Assembly: GCA_965203835.1 (NCBI GenBank)
Contig: OZ241919.1
Location: 3,720,001-3,784,000, forward strand
From: CBDCFV01 sp965203835
GTDB lineage: Bacteria > Chloroflexota > Dehalococcoidia > Lucifugimonadales > UBA3495
Direction: 5' to 3'
Length of the DNA stretch: 64,000 nt
The stretch's first letter is position 1; each line of letters begins with the position of its first letter. Made by a program: the position numbers and the translations under genes. The notes under the pieces were generated by a model, which was given only the letters and a program-made list of their open reading frames with translations, ran no database searches and had not been told where the DNA came from. Below, piece after piece: positions 28,000-38,355 of the stretch.

Positions 28000-28135
28000 A
28001 GTCGGCCACAACTTCAATTTGCCGACTTTTTTCAACACGCCCGACCACAAAACATACATCAGGCGCCGATTTCGTATGCACCAAAGATGATTAAAAAGTC
28101 GCCCGTAGCTTCAAATTGCTGCATTTTTCAACACT
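28000..28135. repeat. imperfect direct repeat (about 39 bp, two copies)
   Basis: AGTCGGCCACAACTTCAATT...TTTTTTCAACAC near 28001-28040 and AGTCGCCCGTAGCTTCAAAT...TTTTTCAACAC near 28098-28135. The shared ends look like two nested IS termini. Confidence 0.45.
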
Positions 28136-28269
28136 CAAGACCATGAAAACGGCGCATAGGACCGCCTCCGGCGGCAAATTTTATACATCAAAAGTACATC
28201 AAAACAGCATAAGCGAAGGCTTTTTTCCCTGCACCGTGGCGCCCTCGTTCAGTCGGTGGCCATTGGCGA

Positions 28270-28440
28270 ATCGGCCCGATCCTCTGCCTTGGCCCACTCC
28301 TTGCCGTCGTCCAGCAGGTCTGTCAGCCACGATGTACGGTGACGTGGGCCTCCCCCGTGATGATCACCAGTTCTGCCGTGTCCACCAAGGGCATCCGGTT
28401 CAGGCGGTGCATCAGTTCCCGGTCGGACACGCTCATACAT
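28270..28440 (-). pseudogene. HTH remnant of a replication-relaxation protein
   Basis: Reverse strand: MSVSDRELMHRLNRMPLVDT and then AELVIITGEAHVTVHR is the winged-helix start of replication-relaxation (PF13814) proteins; the continuation LTDLLDDG is in the next frame after a missing base, and the rest is unrelated. A second decayed gene of the same family lies at 33.2-34.0 kb. Both families of relics hint at a lost plasmid or integrative element. Confidence 0.4.
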
Positions 28441-28503
28441 CGAACGCAGCAGACCGGATGCCCGGCGGTCAGCAGGCAAATCAGCCTGATGCTCCTATAG
28501 AAG

Positions 28504-29579
28504 TCAAGAGGTGATTTGAGCTACCTGGTTTATGTTCCGCAGGGTGGAGAATACCTCGCGGGCGACGTAGCGGTTGAGGCAACGGATCACCTCTTTCTTG
28601 CTCATCCCCTCGGAGGTGCGACGGCGCATATATGCCTGGGTCCGTTCATCATGACGCAGCCTGACGATTACGATGCGGTGGAGTGCCGCGTTGGCTTGTC
28701 GGTGGCCGCCGCGGTTGAGGCGATGGCGGTTGGTCCGTCCGGAGGAGGCAGGTAGGGGATTCACGCCACAAAGAGAGGCGAAGGCAGCCTCTGTGTGGAG
28801 ACGTTGGGGGTTGCTGCCAGCGGCCACGAGGAGGGTCGCCGCCGTGTCGAGGCCGATTCCGAAGCTGTCCATCAGATCCGGGGCTACTGCGTTGGTGAGC
28901 TGTTTGAGCTCAGCCTCCAGGTCTTTGATTTCCTTGCCGAGTTGATGGTAGCGGCGGGCCAGGGAGCGAAGGGCGTGCTTGGCCGCTGCGGTGGGGCTGT
29001 CCAGACCGCCGGGCCGGAAGCTTCTGCAGAGAGAGACCAGGGAGCAGTCGTACTCCCGCTGAGGGACTCTCGCAGTTGGGCTGGGGAGGTGACAATCAGA
29101 GATTTCATCTGATTGAAGGCCTGGGTGCGGGCCTTGACCACCGAGTCCTTGGCGCTCTTGAGCATGCGTATCATCTCCACCTCGCCCACTCCCGACTTGG
29201 GAGTGGCGTCAGCCACACCGGCAAGCACCGACCGGGCTGCTGACTCGGCGTCGGTGGGATCGCTCTTCCCCTTGCGATAGCGGGTCGCACGGTCAGGCCG
29301 GTTCACCTCCACTACCTGGTGGCCCCTGCCGGCGAGGAAACGCGCGACTCCAGCGCCATAGGAACCGGTGCCCTCAATGCCGAACGCCTGAATCTCTCCC
29401 AGTTCCTGCGACCACCGTTCCAGGTCCTCATAGCCACGGGTGGTAGTCGTCGTGTGGAACTCCCCCAGGCAGACTCCCTGCAGGTCGATGGCCACCGCTA
29501 CGTGCTTATCCTGGTGGGTGTCCACGCCGACCACTATCTGGAAGGACCTGCGGCATTCGTGTACGACGCCTCCGGTCAT
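28504..29579 (-). pseudogene. IS110-family transposase 1, frameshifted
   Basis: First frame from MTGGVV carries the DEDD half: VVGVDTHQDKH, AFGIEGTGSYGAG and KSDPTDAESAAR. After QLRESLSG the frame shifts; the continuation in the next frame (SLARRYHQLGKEIKDLEAEL, then FGIGLDTAATLL, GVNPLPASSGRTNRHRLNRG, the Transposase_20 domain) runs to a TGA at 28504. A single frameshift near 29060 separates the two halves. Programmed frameshifting is not known for IS110, so a mutation is likely. Confidence 0.75.
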
Positions 29580-29743
29580 GGCAGCCTCCTCGCATCTGGT
29601 AAACTGCGCACCGGCAGGGCGAGCGGACAGGACTGCGATGGGACTTGGGGCCAAGCTCCTATTAGGTCACTGCCCGCCTTGCTCAGGGCGCTTGCGGGAG
29701 CCACCTCGAATCGAGTCGACAGATCAGGCTGAAGGCATGATGC

Positions 29744-30795
29744 CAGTCTCATAAGGGGTCAGGCCCGAGCCGAGGTGGCTCGGGATCCATCATCGCAGTC
29801 TCATAAGTCGCGGTGTACACTATGAGGAGACGATGCGAGAGGAATCGAGAAGGCGCCGCTGCGGGATATGGACCGGGAGCAGATGTGGCTGTTACCGCCG
29901 TCTCTTGACGAATTGCTACCGTTGGACCATCCGGCTCGTTTCGTCGCCGAGTTTGACGATGCCTTGGATTCGGAGGGTTGGTCGGAGTTGGGTGTAGAGA
30001 CAGAGGGAGACCCTTTGGGAGCTCCAGCCTACCATCCCAGGGCAGTGCTCTGTGTGTGGCTGTACGGGTTCATGACCGGAGTGCGCTCCAGCCGCAAGCT
30101 GGAGGCGGCCCGCCGGGACCAGATACCGTATCTGTGGCTGACCGGTTGGCAGCACTCGGACCACAACACCCTCCGGCGGCTCTACAGGGACCATCGTCAG
30201 GCAATGCGGAGTCTGTTCCGGCGCACGGTGCGCATGGCGGAGAGCATGAAGCTGGCGGACCTGGCGGTACAGGCGGTGGACGGGACCGGGGTCCCGGCCA
30301 ACGCATCGCTGTACCGTACTCGCGACGCCCGGGAACTGGAACGCCCGCTGGACCGGCTGGAGAAGGCCATCGGCGACCTGGAGGCTCAGAACCAAGCGGG
30401 AGAGGATGCCCGGCGGCCCATCTGCCCGAAGAATTGGCGGAAAAGCAGGCGTTGCGAGAGCGGGTGAGGCGGGCGCTGGACGACTTGGGCCACCGGGACA
30501 GTGGCCAGCGCATCAACCCCACCGACCAGGACGCCAGACTGATGCGGACCCGCCAGGGCATCGCGCCCGGCTACAATGCCCAAGCAATGGTTTCGCCCCT
30601 TGGGCCGGATGGCCAATCCACCGGCATGCCGATCACCGCCGTGGACTTGGTGGATGAAGCCCATGACTACGCCCGCCTGCTGCCCATGCCGGAGCAGGCC
30701 GGGGAAATCACCGGGGTAAAGGCGCCGGTGACCCTGGCCGACGCCGGTTATCATTCGTCAACGAACTTGGAGAAGCGCGCTGAGCGGGACCAGGT
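29744..30795 (+). mobile_element. IS1182-family element 2 (decayed)
   Basis: Left side has CAGTCTCATAAG at 29744 and again at 29799 around a perfect hairpin CCCGAGCC/GGCTCGGG (29769-29789), then a transposase that is frameshifted and truncated. No right end was found before the 5'-nucleotidase gene. Confidence 0.55.
29868..30795 (+). pseudogene. IS1182 transposase, frameshifted and truncated
   Basis: MDREQMWLLPPSLDELLPLD to GEDARRP in one frame; one base is missing near 30413, after which HLPEELAEKQALRERVRRAL and the core region with MRTRQGIAPGYNAQAMV and TLADAGYHSSTNLEKRAE continue in the next frame. Similarity ends at about 30795, before the last catalytic segment. Confidence 0.7.
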
Positions 30796-31011
30796 TGATC
30801 ACGTAGCGGCGTGGGTCCATGCAGTGGCCGGAACGCCGCCCCGACGGGCCGGGGCGATTGCAAAGCCCCATGCGGGGGAAGGGCATGGAATTTTTCACAG
30901 ACACGGCTTTGCGGGTAAAATCCTCATATACTCCCAATATCCAGGTGTCGCGATTCCAATGCCGACTGAAGATGGTGTCAGACGGAGAGTGCTGAAATAG
31001 GTAATAAACTG

Positions 31012-32826
31012 TTGCTGCATGTGCTTTTGCTACTGACGGCGGCAATGTTGCTCACCGGATGTTCGTCCGGGGAAACCACGCCGGTTCCTGCGGTTGGGAC
31101 GCCGACGGCCGTACCGGCGCTGGAGGCAACGGGGGCACCCGCAGTTGAGGGGCCAACCATGGTCTCCACGGCGGTTACCACGGTTGAGGATGCAGAGAAC
31201 GAACGACCAACTGCCGCCGAACCGGCGCCCTTGCCTGCGGCTGAGGAACGGAGTGGCGATGTGCAACTCCGCATCCTGGCCATCAACGACCTGCACGGCC
31301 ACATCGCCACCTCGTCGGACTCCTTCGGCGGCGTGGGTCGGGCCGACTACCTGGCGGCGAACATTGCGGCGGCGAGAGCCGAGGCCGAGAATTCCATCCT
31401 GGTTTCGGCGGGAGACCTCATCGGCGCCTCGCCGCTGCTTTCGGCGCTTTATCACGACGAACCCACCATCGAGGCCATGAACCTGATGGGCTTGGACATC
31501 AATGGCGTGGGCAACCACGAGTTCGACGAAGGGCCGGCGGAGTTGCGGCGCATGCAGGCGGGCGGGCCGCACCCCGTCGACGGAGACTTGGATGGCACCC
31601 CGTTCGGCGGGGCGGACTTTCAGTTCCTTGCCGCCAATGTCATCGACAACGCCACGGGTGAGACGGTCTTCCCGCCCTATGCCGTCCGGGATTTCCAGGG
31701 AATAAGGGTTGCGTTCATCGGCATCACGCTGGAGGGAACGGGCGGCATTGTGGCCCGCAGCAGTGTGGCCGGGCTGACCTTTCTGGACGAGGCGGAAACG
31801 GTCAACGCGCTGGCGCCTGAACTGAGGGAAATGGAAATCGAGGCCATCGTAGTCCTGCTGCACGAGGGCGGGTGGTCCGACGGCGGCCGGAGCGACTGCG
31901 GCTCCGGCCTCTCCGGGCCCGTCGCGGATGTGGCCCGGCGTCTTGACGGCGCGGTGGACCTCGTTGTCGCCGGGCACACCAACGACGAGTTCGTCTGCCG
32001 GGTGGAGGGCCTATGGGTGACCATGGCGGATACCCGGGGGCGTCTGTTCACCGTCATCGACGCAACTCTCGACCGGGAGTCCGGGGACCTGCGGGTGATG
32101 GAGATCGAGAACCGCCCCAATTCGCAGGATGGCGTGACGCCGGAGCCTGCGCTCACTGAACTCATCGACAAATACGAGGCGCTTGCGGCTCCCAGGGCCA
32201 ACACAGTAATTGGCTCATTGACTGCCGACATTGGCCGGAAGCAGAACGAGGCGGGCGAGTCGCCCCTGGGCGACGTCATCGCGGACGCCCAGCTGGCAGC
32301 GACCGGCGGGGCGGACTCGGGCGGCGCGGTGGCGGCCTTCACGAACTCCGGCGGCATTCGCGCCGACATGCGCTTCGCGTCTTCGGGCGATGAGGCCGAC
32401 GGCGAACTGACCTACGCGGAGGCCTTCGCCGTGCAGCCCTTCGGCAACAGCCTGGTGACCATGTCGCTCACCGGGGCGCAGGTCGACGCCCTGCTGGAGC
32501 AGCAGTTCGGCGGCGCCGATGTGGAATCCCGAAACGTACTCCAAGTATCGAAGGGATTCGTCTACACCTGGGACGCGGCAAAGCCGCCGGGAGACAGGGT
32601 CGACGCGTCCGGCATTTCCATTGACGGGGTGAAGGTGGACCCGGAGGCCCTGTACCGGGTGACCGTCAACAGCTACTTGGCCGACGGCGGCAGCGGCTTC
32701 AGCGTTCTGACCGAGGGCACGGAGAGGACGGGAGGAATGATCGATCTCGACGCCCTGGCTGCGTATTTCGACAGCGCAGGCGTGGTTTCCCCCGGCCCGC
32801 AGGACCGTATCACGCGATTGAACTGA
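31012..32826 (+). CDS. 5'-nucleotidase/2',3'-cyclic phosphodiesterase lipoprotein
   Basis: 604 aa from TTG 31012. Signal peptide ends at lipobox LLTGC (Cys17), then a Pro/Thr/Ala-rich tether to about residue 82. Metallophosphoesterase motifs follow: NDLHGH (92-97), GDLIGASP (134-141), GNHE (167-170), LLHEGG (282-287), AGHTN (320-324). The C-terminal substrate-binding domain has TNSGGIRADM (444-453) and SYLADGGSGF. This is the UshA/CpdB-like architecture, hydrolysing extracellular nucleotides for phosphate and nucleoside uptake. No better start is present: an in-frame TGA lies 45 bases upstream, and GGAGAG precedes a non-standard ATA, so the 5' end may have been altered by the adjacent IS. Confidence 0.85.
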   Translation: MLHVLLLLTAAMLLTGCSSGETTPVPAVGTPTAVPALEATGAPAVEGPTMVSTAVTTVEDAENERPTAAEPAPLPAAEERSGDVQLRILAINDLHGHIATSSDSFGGVGRADYLAANIAAARAEAENSILVSAGDLIGASPLLSALYHDEPTIEAMNLMGLDINGVGNHEFDEGPAELRRMQAGGPHPVDGDLDGTPFGGADFQFLAANVIDNATGETVFPPYAVRDFQGIRVAFIGITLEGTGGIVARSSVAGLTFLDEAETVNALAPELREMEIEAIVVLLHEGGWSDGGRSDCGSGLSGPVADVARRLDGAVDLVVAGHTNDEFVCRVEGLWVTMADTRGRLFTVIDATLDRESGDLRVMEIENRPNSQDGVTPEPALTELIDKYEALAAPRANTVIGSLTADIGRKQNEAGESPLGDVIADAQLAATGGADSGGAVAAFTNSGGIRADMRFASSGDEADGELTYAEAFAVQPFGNSLVTMSLTGAQVDALLEQQFGGADVESRNVLQVSKGFVYTWDAAKPPGDRVDASGISIDGVKVDPEALYRVTVNSYLADGGSGFSVLTEGTERTGGMIDLDALAAYFDSAGVVSPGPQDRITRLN

Positions 32827-32879
32827 AGGGTACGAAACCGTCGAAGACATTGAGTTGAGATCGTATCCCAAAGGCCAAA

Positions 32880-33160
32880 CTCAGCCACAGGATTTCCGCA
32901 CCCGCCGGGAGTAGCAGCAGCCGACCAGGATTTTGCAGCCACCGAGGGAGAGCTGCCGGCCGGAGACCAGGCCGGCGTGGTCTGGCAGCAGTGCGGCGGT
33001 GGGCTGGGCAACTACCCTCCCGTATTGACCGCCCCGGACACCTGCCTGGCAAACATCCTGGCGTAGGCCGAGGGCCTGCTGGAGTCGTCCCACCGGTCCC
33101 GGCGCGACAACCCCGGCCCCCACTCCGACGCGCTGTATCCCTCCGGCGTGCAGGCCGCCA
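32880..33160 (+). pseudogene. C-terminal relic of a mobile-element protein
   Basis: Frame with VAAADQDFAATEGELPAGDQ, then GNYPPVLTAPDTCLANILA, a TAG, and AEGLLESSHRSRRDNPGPHS. The amino-acid texture is coding-like, and the position before a replication-relaxation gene fits a conjugation/transfer ATPase tail, but I cannot name the family. Confidence 0.3.
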
Positions 33161-34030
33161 TGCCGCAGCCTGCGCGGCAATTGGCGTCAGTCCCGGCAAC
33201 CCGGCTGACCCGGGCCGGGAAGGACGATCTGGACCTGCTGAGGCCTGGCCCCGATGCACCCGGGAGCAACTGGCCGGCCTGATGGACGGCGTAACCCAGC
33301 GCCGGGTCAACCAGATGCTGCATTCCCTCCGTGAAGACGAACTGGTGCTTGAGGACGAGTCCCGGCTGATGCTCATCGACCGGGGGCTGACCTGCCTAGC
33401 CCGGCGGGACCGGGCCTCCGTGTCCACGGCGGTGTGGCGGTCGAGCGCGGAACCCGATGAAGGGAGGCCGGTCTCCTGCTGGCGGGACGTTCCGGGAACG
33501 CGGAGTCGTCCCCTGTCCCCTGGCCCGCACCATCGAGCACACCCAGGCGGTGCACCGGCTCATGGCCGACCTGGTGCGGCAGCCAACCCCAAACGGGGGG
33601 CAGCGTCCTCCAGGTCAGTCCTCCCCACCACTCCACCCATTACTCCCCACACCGGGGCAGGCTACGTTCCGTTCACCCCGACGGCTTCGGCGTCGTGCGG
33701 GTCGACGCACGGACGATTCCCTTCTTCCTGGAATGGGAGCGGCGGGCGTTGAATCTCTCCACCATGGCCGCCCGGCTGGCGCCCTACCTGGGCTACTCCT
33801 CCTCCAACCGTCCCCTGGACAACCACGGCCACCGGCCCCTGGTGCTGGTGGTCTTCGACGATTTCCTGGCCGAGGGAAACTCCCTCGGCGTGGCTCGGGA
33901 GGAAATGGAACGCGCCAGGGTCAATGTGCCCCTGTGGGTGTCCTACAGGGAGCTGCTGGACAAGGTCGGGCCGCTGGGTAGAGCCTGGCGCAGCCCAGAA
34001 GTCCTGGAACCAACCCGGGCGTTCCGTTGA
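33161..34030 (+). pseudogene. replication-relaxation family gene, multiply frameshifted
   Basis: Segments of one PF13814-type protein are found in order in different frames: TREQLAGLMDGVTQRRVNQM and LMLIDRGLTCLARRDRA (winged helix), LARTIEHTQAVHRLMADLV, then VDARTIPFFLEWERRALNLS, MAARLAPYLGY and PLVLVVFDDFLAEG to the C-terminus at 34030. At least three frameshifts. Such genes belong to rolling-circle plasmids and integrative elements. Confidence 0.6.
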
Positions 34031-34296
34031 CCGTTGCTGCGATTCCTGGCACCTCTGCTACTGGGAGAACTTTGCCGTGTTAGCTCCATTGCTCTTGTTC
34101 CTGAGCGATGACGGCACCGGTTTTGGAATAAACCGAGAACGCCAGAACGCGATTGACCCACCTTATGGTATGTCTTACCATCGGTTAATACGGAACGTAG
34201 AGGGAGACCAACCAGAAAGGGGCACTGGCCGCGCGGCTGCATTCAACGAAGCGGATACGTGCAGTTTGGGGATGCCACCGGGATAGGATCGCAAGC

Positions 34297-35127
34297 ATGC
34301 CTTTGCCATTAGTTGCCATAGGGCTGGCAGCAGCTGGCATTTCCATAGGTTCGACGGTGCACAGCACCCTGAAGGTACGCAAGTGGAAGAAGATACACGA
34401 CGAAGCGTTGGAGAAATGCCGGGAGACTGAGGCCGGCGTCAAGGCCACAGCCAACAGGTTCAATCGACAGGCCAACCAATTCGGCGAGTTCAGGGTGAAC
34501 AACCTGGAGGGCCTCAAGGAGGCTGCTGAATTCCTCCAGAAGGCCAAGGTGAAGCACCGGGAATTCGAGGAGCTGAATGCTTCCATCCCCGACGTGACCA
34601 TCCTCCACTGGCATGACCTCCATCAGGCGACGCTGAAGTCTGTCGGTAGGGGAACCCTCGGAATCGCCGGCGCGGCCGGGGCTGCGACCGTCACCGTGGC
34701 CGGGATGTACACAGCGGCGGGCATCTTCGGGGTTGCGTCAACGGGAGCGCCCATAGCGAGCCTCACCGGCGCCGCCGCCCACAGCGCTAGACTCGCTTGG
34801 TTGGGAGGTGGAGCGCTTTCCGCTGGAGGCGCGGGAATGGCGGGAGGGCTGAGCGCCCTGGCTTTGTCAGCCAACGTAGTGGCAATACCCATCGGGATCG
34901 GGGCAGCCGCGTGGGGCCAGTGGAAAGCCAGCCAGCTCAAGGGGAAGGTCGAACTGGCTCTCAGAGACTTTGCCCAAGCCGAGGTCCGGATGCGTGAGCA
35001 GGCCTCAATAATGACCGTCGGCGGGAAACGAATCGACGAGCTGAAAGAGTCCATCCTGAGCGACAGGTCGGCATTGACCGGGCAACTCCAGGTGAGTGAC
35101 GAGGACAATATGGAGGGAATTATATAT
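34297..35127 (+). pseudogene. glycine-rich membrane protein gene, 5' part (split by transposon)
   Basis: ATG 34297 opens 277 codons: a short hydrophobic start (MPLPLVAIGLAAAGISIG), a long amphipathic/coiled region (about 28-105), then a Gly/Ala-rich hydrophobic block at about 112-210 (SVGRGTLGIAGAAGAATVTV and SAGGAGMAGGLSALALSANV) that could form membrane hairpins, and a second helical region. At 35127, inside MEGIIY, a transposon interrupts the gene. The true 3' end is at 38415-38504: joining at TATAT gives MEGIIYNSLYKVAHTLAEL in frame, a 306-aa protein. No known family recognised; glycine-zipper pore formation is a guess. Confidence 0.65.
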
Positions 35128-35209
35128 CAAATTACACAGCCACCCCTTTTTTGGGCGGCTAAAGGAGGTTAATAACTAGGTTCTGTTGACATTTGGATAT
35201 AATGGAGAG

Positions 35210-35293
35210 ATGTCAATACTTCAACTCTCAACCAGTCAGTGGACCGGGATTCTCCAATTCCTGCGGGGGCGTACCGACCTGTATGTTGGCCGG
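35210..35293 (+). pseudogene. N-terminus of IS5-type transposase (left copy)
   Basis: ATG 35210 with GGAGAG upstream: MSILQLSTSQWTGILQFLRG then RTDLYVG resembles the start of the right-hand IS5 transposase (MKRYEVSASQWRRMEGFLPG, RAGHVG). It breaks where the IS3 end begins. Confidence 0.5.
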
Positions 35294-35412
35294 GAAGAGG
35301 AGTCTAATCAAAGGAGGTGTTCACCGGAAAAGGGGACCCAATCACTGGCAGGAGCGCAGGGATTCTCACTTAACTCAGCCTTAATCCTGTCCTAATAATG
35401 GGTTCCACCTCA
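35294..35412 (+). repeat. solo IS3 end, inverted copy
   Basis: Reverse-complement match, with some divergence, to the left end of the IS3 at 36147-36265, including the last 35 codons of its transposase (EESNQRRCSPEKGTQSLAG) and the tip TTCCACCTCA. It brackets the two cargo genes together with the IS3. Confidence 0.7.
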
Positions 35413-35443
35413 GAAATTGACCTTGTGTAAAGAGTGAAAGAAC

Positions 35444-35785
35444 ATGGACGCTGATACCCAAATCATCTACGAAGAACTAAAGGAAGTAGCAAGGGCTAGA
35501 CTAACCTGCTTCTACGAGGACTTATTTAAGCTTATCAATCTCTCTTCACGCAGCCGCCGACTCTATCAAATCCTTGATTCAATCAACCTCCATGAGCATA
35601 AGGAAGGACGGCCTCTATTGTCCGCATTAGTGGGCCGTAAAGGGTATCGCATCTCCGGCTCCGGTTTCTTTCGTCAGGCCAAGGAACTCGGTAGGCACGA
35701 TGGTAGCAGCGGCGACGCTACCGTTGATGTTACGTTTTGGGTTGATGAGGTACACCGGGTTTGGGACTATTGGAAAAACTATTAG
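35444..35785 (+). CDS. cargo gene 1, unrecognised
   Basis: 113 aa, ATG with GTGAAAG upstream. The start IIYEELKEVARARLTCFYED is helical; the middle has RPLLSALVGRKGYRISGSGF then FRQAKELGRHDG and the end WVDEVHRVWDYWKNY. Small proteins with a YEEL...LLSALV...GFF pattern occur as orphans near defence genes, but I cannot name a family. The DNA is visibly more AT-rich than its surroundings, which suggests separate acquisition. Confidence 0.6.
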   Translation: MDADTQIIYEELKEVARARLTCFYEDLFKLINLSSRSRRLYQILDSINLHEHKEGRPLLSALVGRKGYRISGSGFFRQAKELGRHDGSSGDATVDVTFWVDEVHRVWDYWKNY

Positions 35786-35801
35786 ACGTTAAGAAGGAAT
35801 A

Positions 35802-36050
35802 ATGGGAATGAATGAAAACCACCTTCAAGCTCGTGTGGAATACCTTAGTGGTGCTACTGAGGCTTACGAAGAATTTGTTATAGGTCTAGCGTCAATTGTA
35901 CAAGCCGGGAGAGGAGGCGAATTGAAGGATAGATGGCCGGAACTTGTTTCTAACTTAAGAAATAAGCTCTCCCAAGGCTCTAACCTTACTGCCGATTTCG
36001 CTAGTGGATACCAAAATATTGTGGAAGCCATTAATGATATTATGCTCTAA
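35802..36050 (+). CDS. cargo gene 2, unrecognised small helical protein
   Basis: 82 aa, ATG with AAGGAATAATGGGA upstream (start could be the inner ATG at 35808). All-helical and acidic (ATEAYEEFVIGLASIVQAGR). 16 bases after cargo gene 1 and of the same AT-rich composition, so probably the same operon. No family recognised. Confidence 0.5.
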   Translation: MGMNENHLQARVEYLSGATEAYEEFVIGLASIVQAGRGGELKDRWPELVSNLRNKLSQGSNLTADFASGYQNIVEAINDIML

Positions 36051-36163
36051 TTTTTTGGCGGCAAGAAAGGGGAAAGATAATGACAACACCAGATAACCCT
36101 CCAGCGTTTCCACGAGCAGGAAGTGGTGTTCGCGTATCCAGAGAAATGAGGTGGAACCCATTA

Positions 36164-37129
36164 TTAGGACAGGATCAGGGCCGAATTAAGTGAGAGTCCC
36201 GGTTCTCCAGCCAGTGATTGGGTCCCCTTTTCCGGTGAACACCTCCTTTGATTAGACTCCTCTTCTACGGCTTCCTGCTCCCCATAGAACACCTCAGCCG
36301 GAGTCCGGTAGCCCAGGGTCTGATGAGGCCTGAGCCCGTTGTAGAACCGGAAGTAGTCTTCCAGCCCCCCTGGGCCTCCAGGACACTGGCGTAGGCTTTC
36401 AGGTACACCTCCTCGTACTTCACCGTCCGCCACAGCCGCTCCACGAAGATGTTGTCTTGATACCTTCCCTTGCCGTCCATGCTGATCCTCACGCCCCGGT
36501 CCTGGAGGACCTGGGTAAACTCCAGGCTGGTGAACTGGCTCCCCTGATCGGTATTGAACACCTCAGGCTGGCCCTTTTCCAGGGCCTCCTCCAGTGCCTC
36601 GGCGCAGAAGCCGGCCTCCAGAGCCTGCCCCCGACCCCGATCGGGGGGTGTTGGACAGCCGCCAGGCCAGCACGTACCGGCTGTGCCAGTCCATCACCGC
36701 CACCAGGTAGAGGAACCCCCGGGCCATCGGCAGGTAGGTGATGTCCGCAGCCCATACCTGGTTGGGCCGGGTGATCCTCACATTTCTCAGCAGGTAGGGG
36801 TAGACCGGGTGCTCCGGCAACCTCCGGCTGGTGTCAGGCCGCCGGTATATGGCCCTCAGCCCCATGGCGCGCATCAGCCGCTGCACCCGCTTACGGCTCA
36901 CCGGCATCCCCCGCCGCTCCAGCCAGGCCTTCATCCGTCTCGACCCGTAGAAGGGGGTCTCCAGGTACTGCCGGTCGATCTCGCCCATCAGGGACAGGTC
37001 CTCAGCCGGGGCAGCCCGGGGACGGTAGTAGATGCTGGAACGGCTGACGCCTAACAAAGCGCACTGCCGCACCAGGGACAGGGAGGGATGCTGCCGGTCC
37101 ACCATCTCCCGCCGCCTGGCCGGACTCAT
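36164..37129 (-). pseudogene. IS3 OrfB (DDE transposase), frameshifted
   Basis: N-terminal HTH_21 region (SLVRQCALLGVSRSSIYYRP), then FYGSRRMKAWL and VWAADITYLPMARGFLYLVA with the first Asp. A frameshift near 36640 follows SNT; the frame resumes with VFNTDQGSQFTSLEFTQVLQ (second Asp) and YQDNIFVERLWRTVKYEEVY (catalytic Glu), then shifts again near 36375 before FYNGLRPHQTLGYRTPAEVF. Two frameshifts, so inactive. Confidence 0.75.
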
Positions 37130-37410
37130 GGACCGGACCTCTCCGCCAAGAAATCCCGCTCCACCTTCAGCTGGCCGATCTCCTGGTACAGGCGGGCGAT
37201 CAGGGCAGCCTCGTCCCTGGACTTATGCTCCTTGCCATTGCCAAAGACCCCGGAGGCACCCTCCGCAAGAGCTTTCTTCCAAGCCTGAATCTGGCCCGGA
37301 TGGACCTCGTACCTGGCGGCCAGCTGGGCCACCGTTTCCTGTCCCTTCAGTGCCTCAAGAGCCACCTTGGCCTTGAAAGCCGGACTGTGCTTCCTGCGTC
37401 CTTGCGACAT
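37126..37410 (-). CDS. IS3 OrfA (HTH protein)
   Basis: 94 aa, ATG with AAGGAGCAGGAA upstream. HTH_Tnp_1 pattern: SPAFKAKVALEALKGQETVA then QLAARYEVHPGQIQAWKKAL, with a leucine-rich C-terminal helix (LIARLYQEIGQLKVERDFLA). The end overlaps orfB by 4 bases, the arrangement for programmed -1 frameshifting in IS3. Intact, but its partner is broken. Confidence 0.8.
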   Translation of the reverse strand: MSQGRRKHSPAFKAKVALEALKGQETVAQLAARYEVHPGQIQAWKKALAEGASGVFGNGKEHKSRDEAALIARLYQEIGQLKVERDFLAERSGP

Positions 37411-37582
37411 TTCCTGCTCCTTCCGACAGCAACCGCTGCCCTAAGTTTAGGAGCGGGACTCTCACTTAGCTACCTGTACCAAATTCCGGGTCCACCTCAG
37501 AAGGCCGAGGGTAGAAGTAGTGCGACAACGTAGACCAAGGAGGTAGAGTGTAACCTTGGTGCAGCAGTGTGGAGGGAGGACG

Positions 37583-38355
37583 ATGATGAAACGGTACGAA
37601 GTAAGCGCATCTCAGTGGCGGCGGATGGAGGGCTTTCTGCCGGGGCGTGCCGGGCATGTGGGCGTGACCGCCAAAGACAACCGGCAGTTCGTCAACGGCG
37701 TCCCTCGTCTCCACGAGGGCAAGCCTATGGGTGCTGCGCAGCGGAGCCCAGTGGAAAGACCTGCCCCTTGGGTACAGCAACTGGAAGAGCGTCCACAAGC
37801 GTTTCACCCGCTGGGCCAGAGCCGGGTTATGGGAGAGGATATTCCAACTCCTGCTGGATGACCCGGACAACAGATACGTAATGATTGATTCCACCATAGT
37901 CCGGGCACACCAGCAGGCGGCCAGTGGAAAAGGGGGAGCCAGGACCAGGCTCTGGGGCGTTCCCGAGGCGGTCTGAGCACCAAGATTCACATGGTGTGCG
38001 ACGCTCAGGGACAACCCTTGCGCTTTGCTCTCACCGGGGTCAGGCAGCGGACTCAACCCAAGCAGTGCCCCTGCTAACCGGCATAGAGACCGGGGCCGTG
38101 ATAGCTGATAAAGGGTACGAGAGCAATAGGATACTGGCATTCATCCATTCAAATGGTGCTGCGGCGGTCATACCGCCCAAGGCCAACCGAAGGGACCCTT
38201 GGGAATACGACCGGGAACTCTACCGGCAACGGAACCTGATCGAGCGGGCCTTTAACAAACTGAAGCACTGGCGGAGAATCGCCACCCGGTATGACCGGAG
38301 GAGCATCTATTTCCTGTCGGCTCTCTATCTGGTCGCTTCTATCATCTGGGGATGA
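37583..38355 (+). pseudogene. IS5-family (IS427-type) transposase, multiply frameshifted
   Basis: MMKRYEVSASQWRRMEGFLP with HVGVTAKDNRQFVN, shift near 37725 to LRSGAQWKDLPLGYSNWKSV and MIDSTIVRAHQQAASGKGGA (first Asp), shift near 37945 to STKIHMVCD, shift near 38035 to GQAADSTQAVPLLTG, AVIADKGYESN (second Asp) and YRQRNLIERAFNKLKHWRRI (catalytic Glu). All domains present, at least three frameshifts. Confidence 0.75.

Larger units (their letters stand above)
36147..37499 (-). mobile_element. IS3-family element (decayed)
   Basis: Terminal inverted repeats TGAGGTGGA (36147) and TCCACCTCA (37491-37499), with further matching TAAGTGAGAGTCCCG inside each end. Contains orfA and a broken orfB. Confidence 0.75.
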
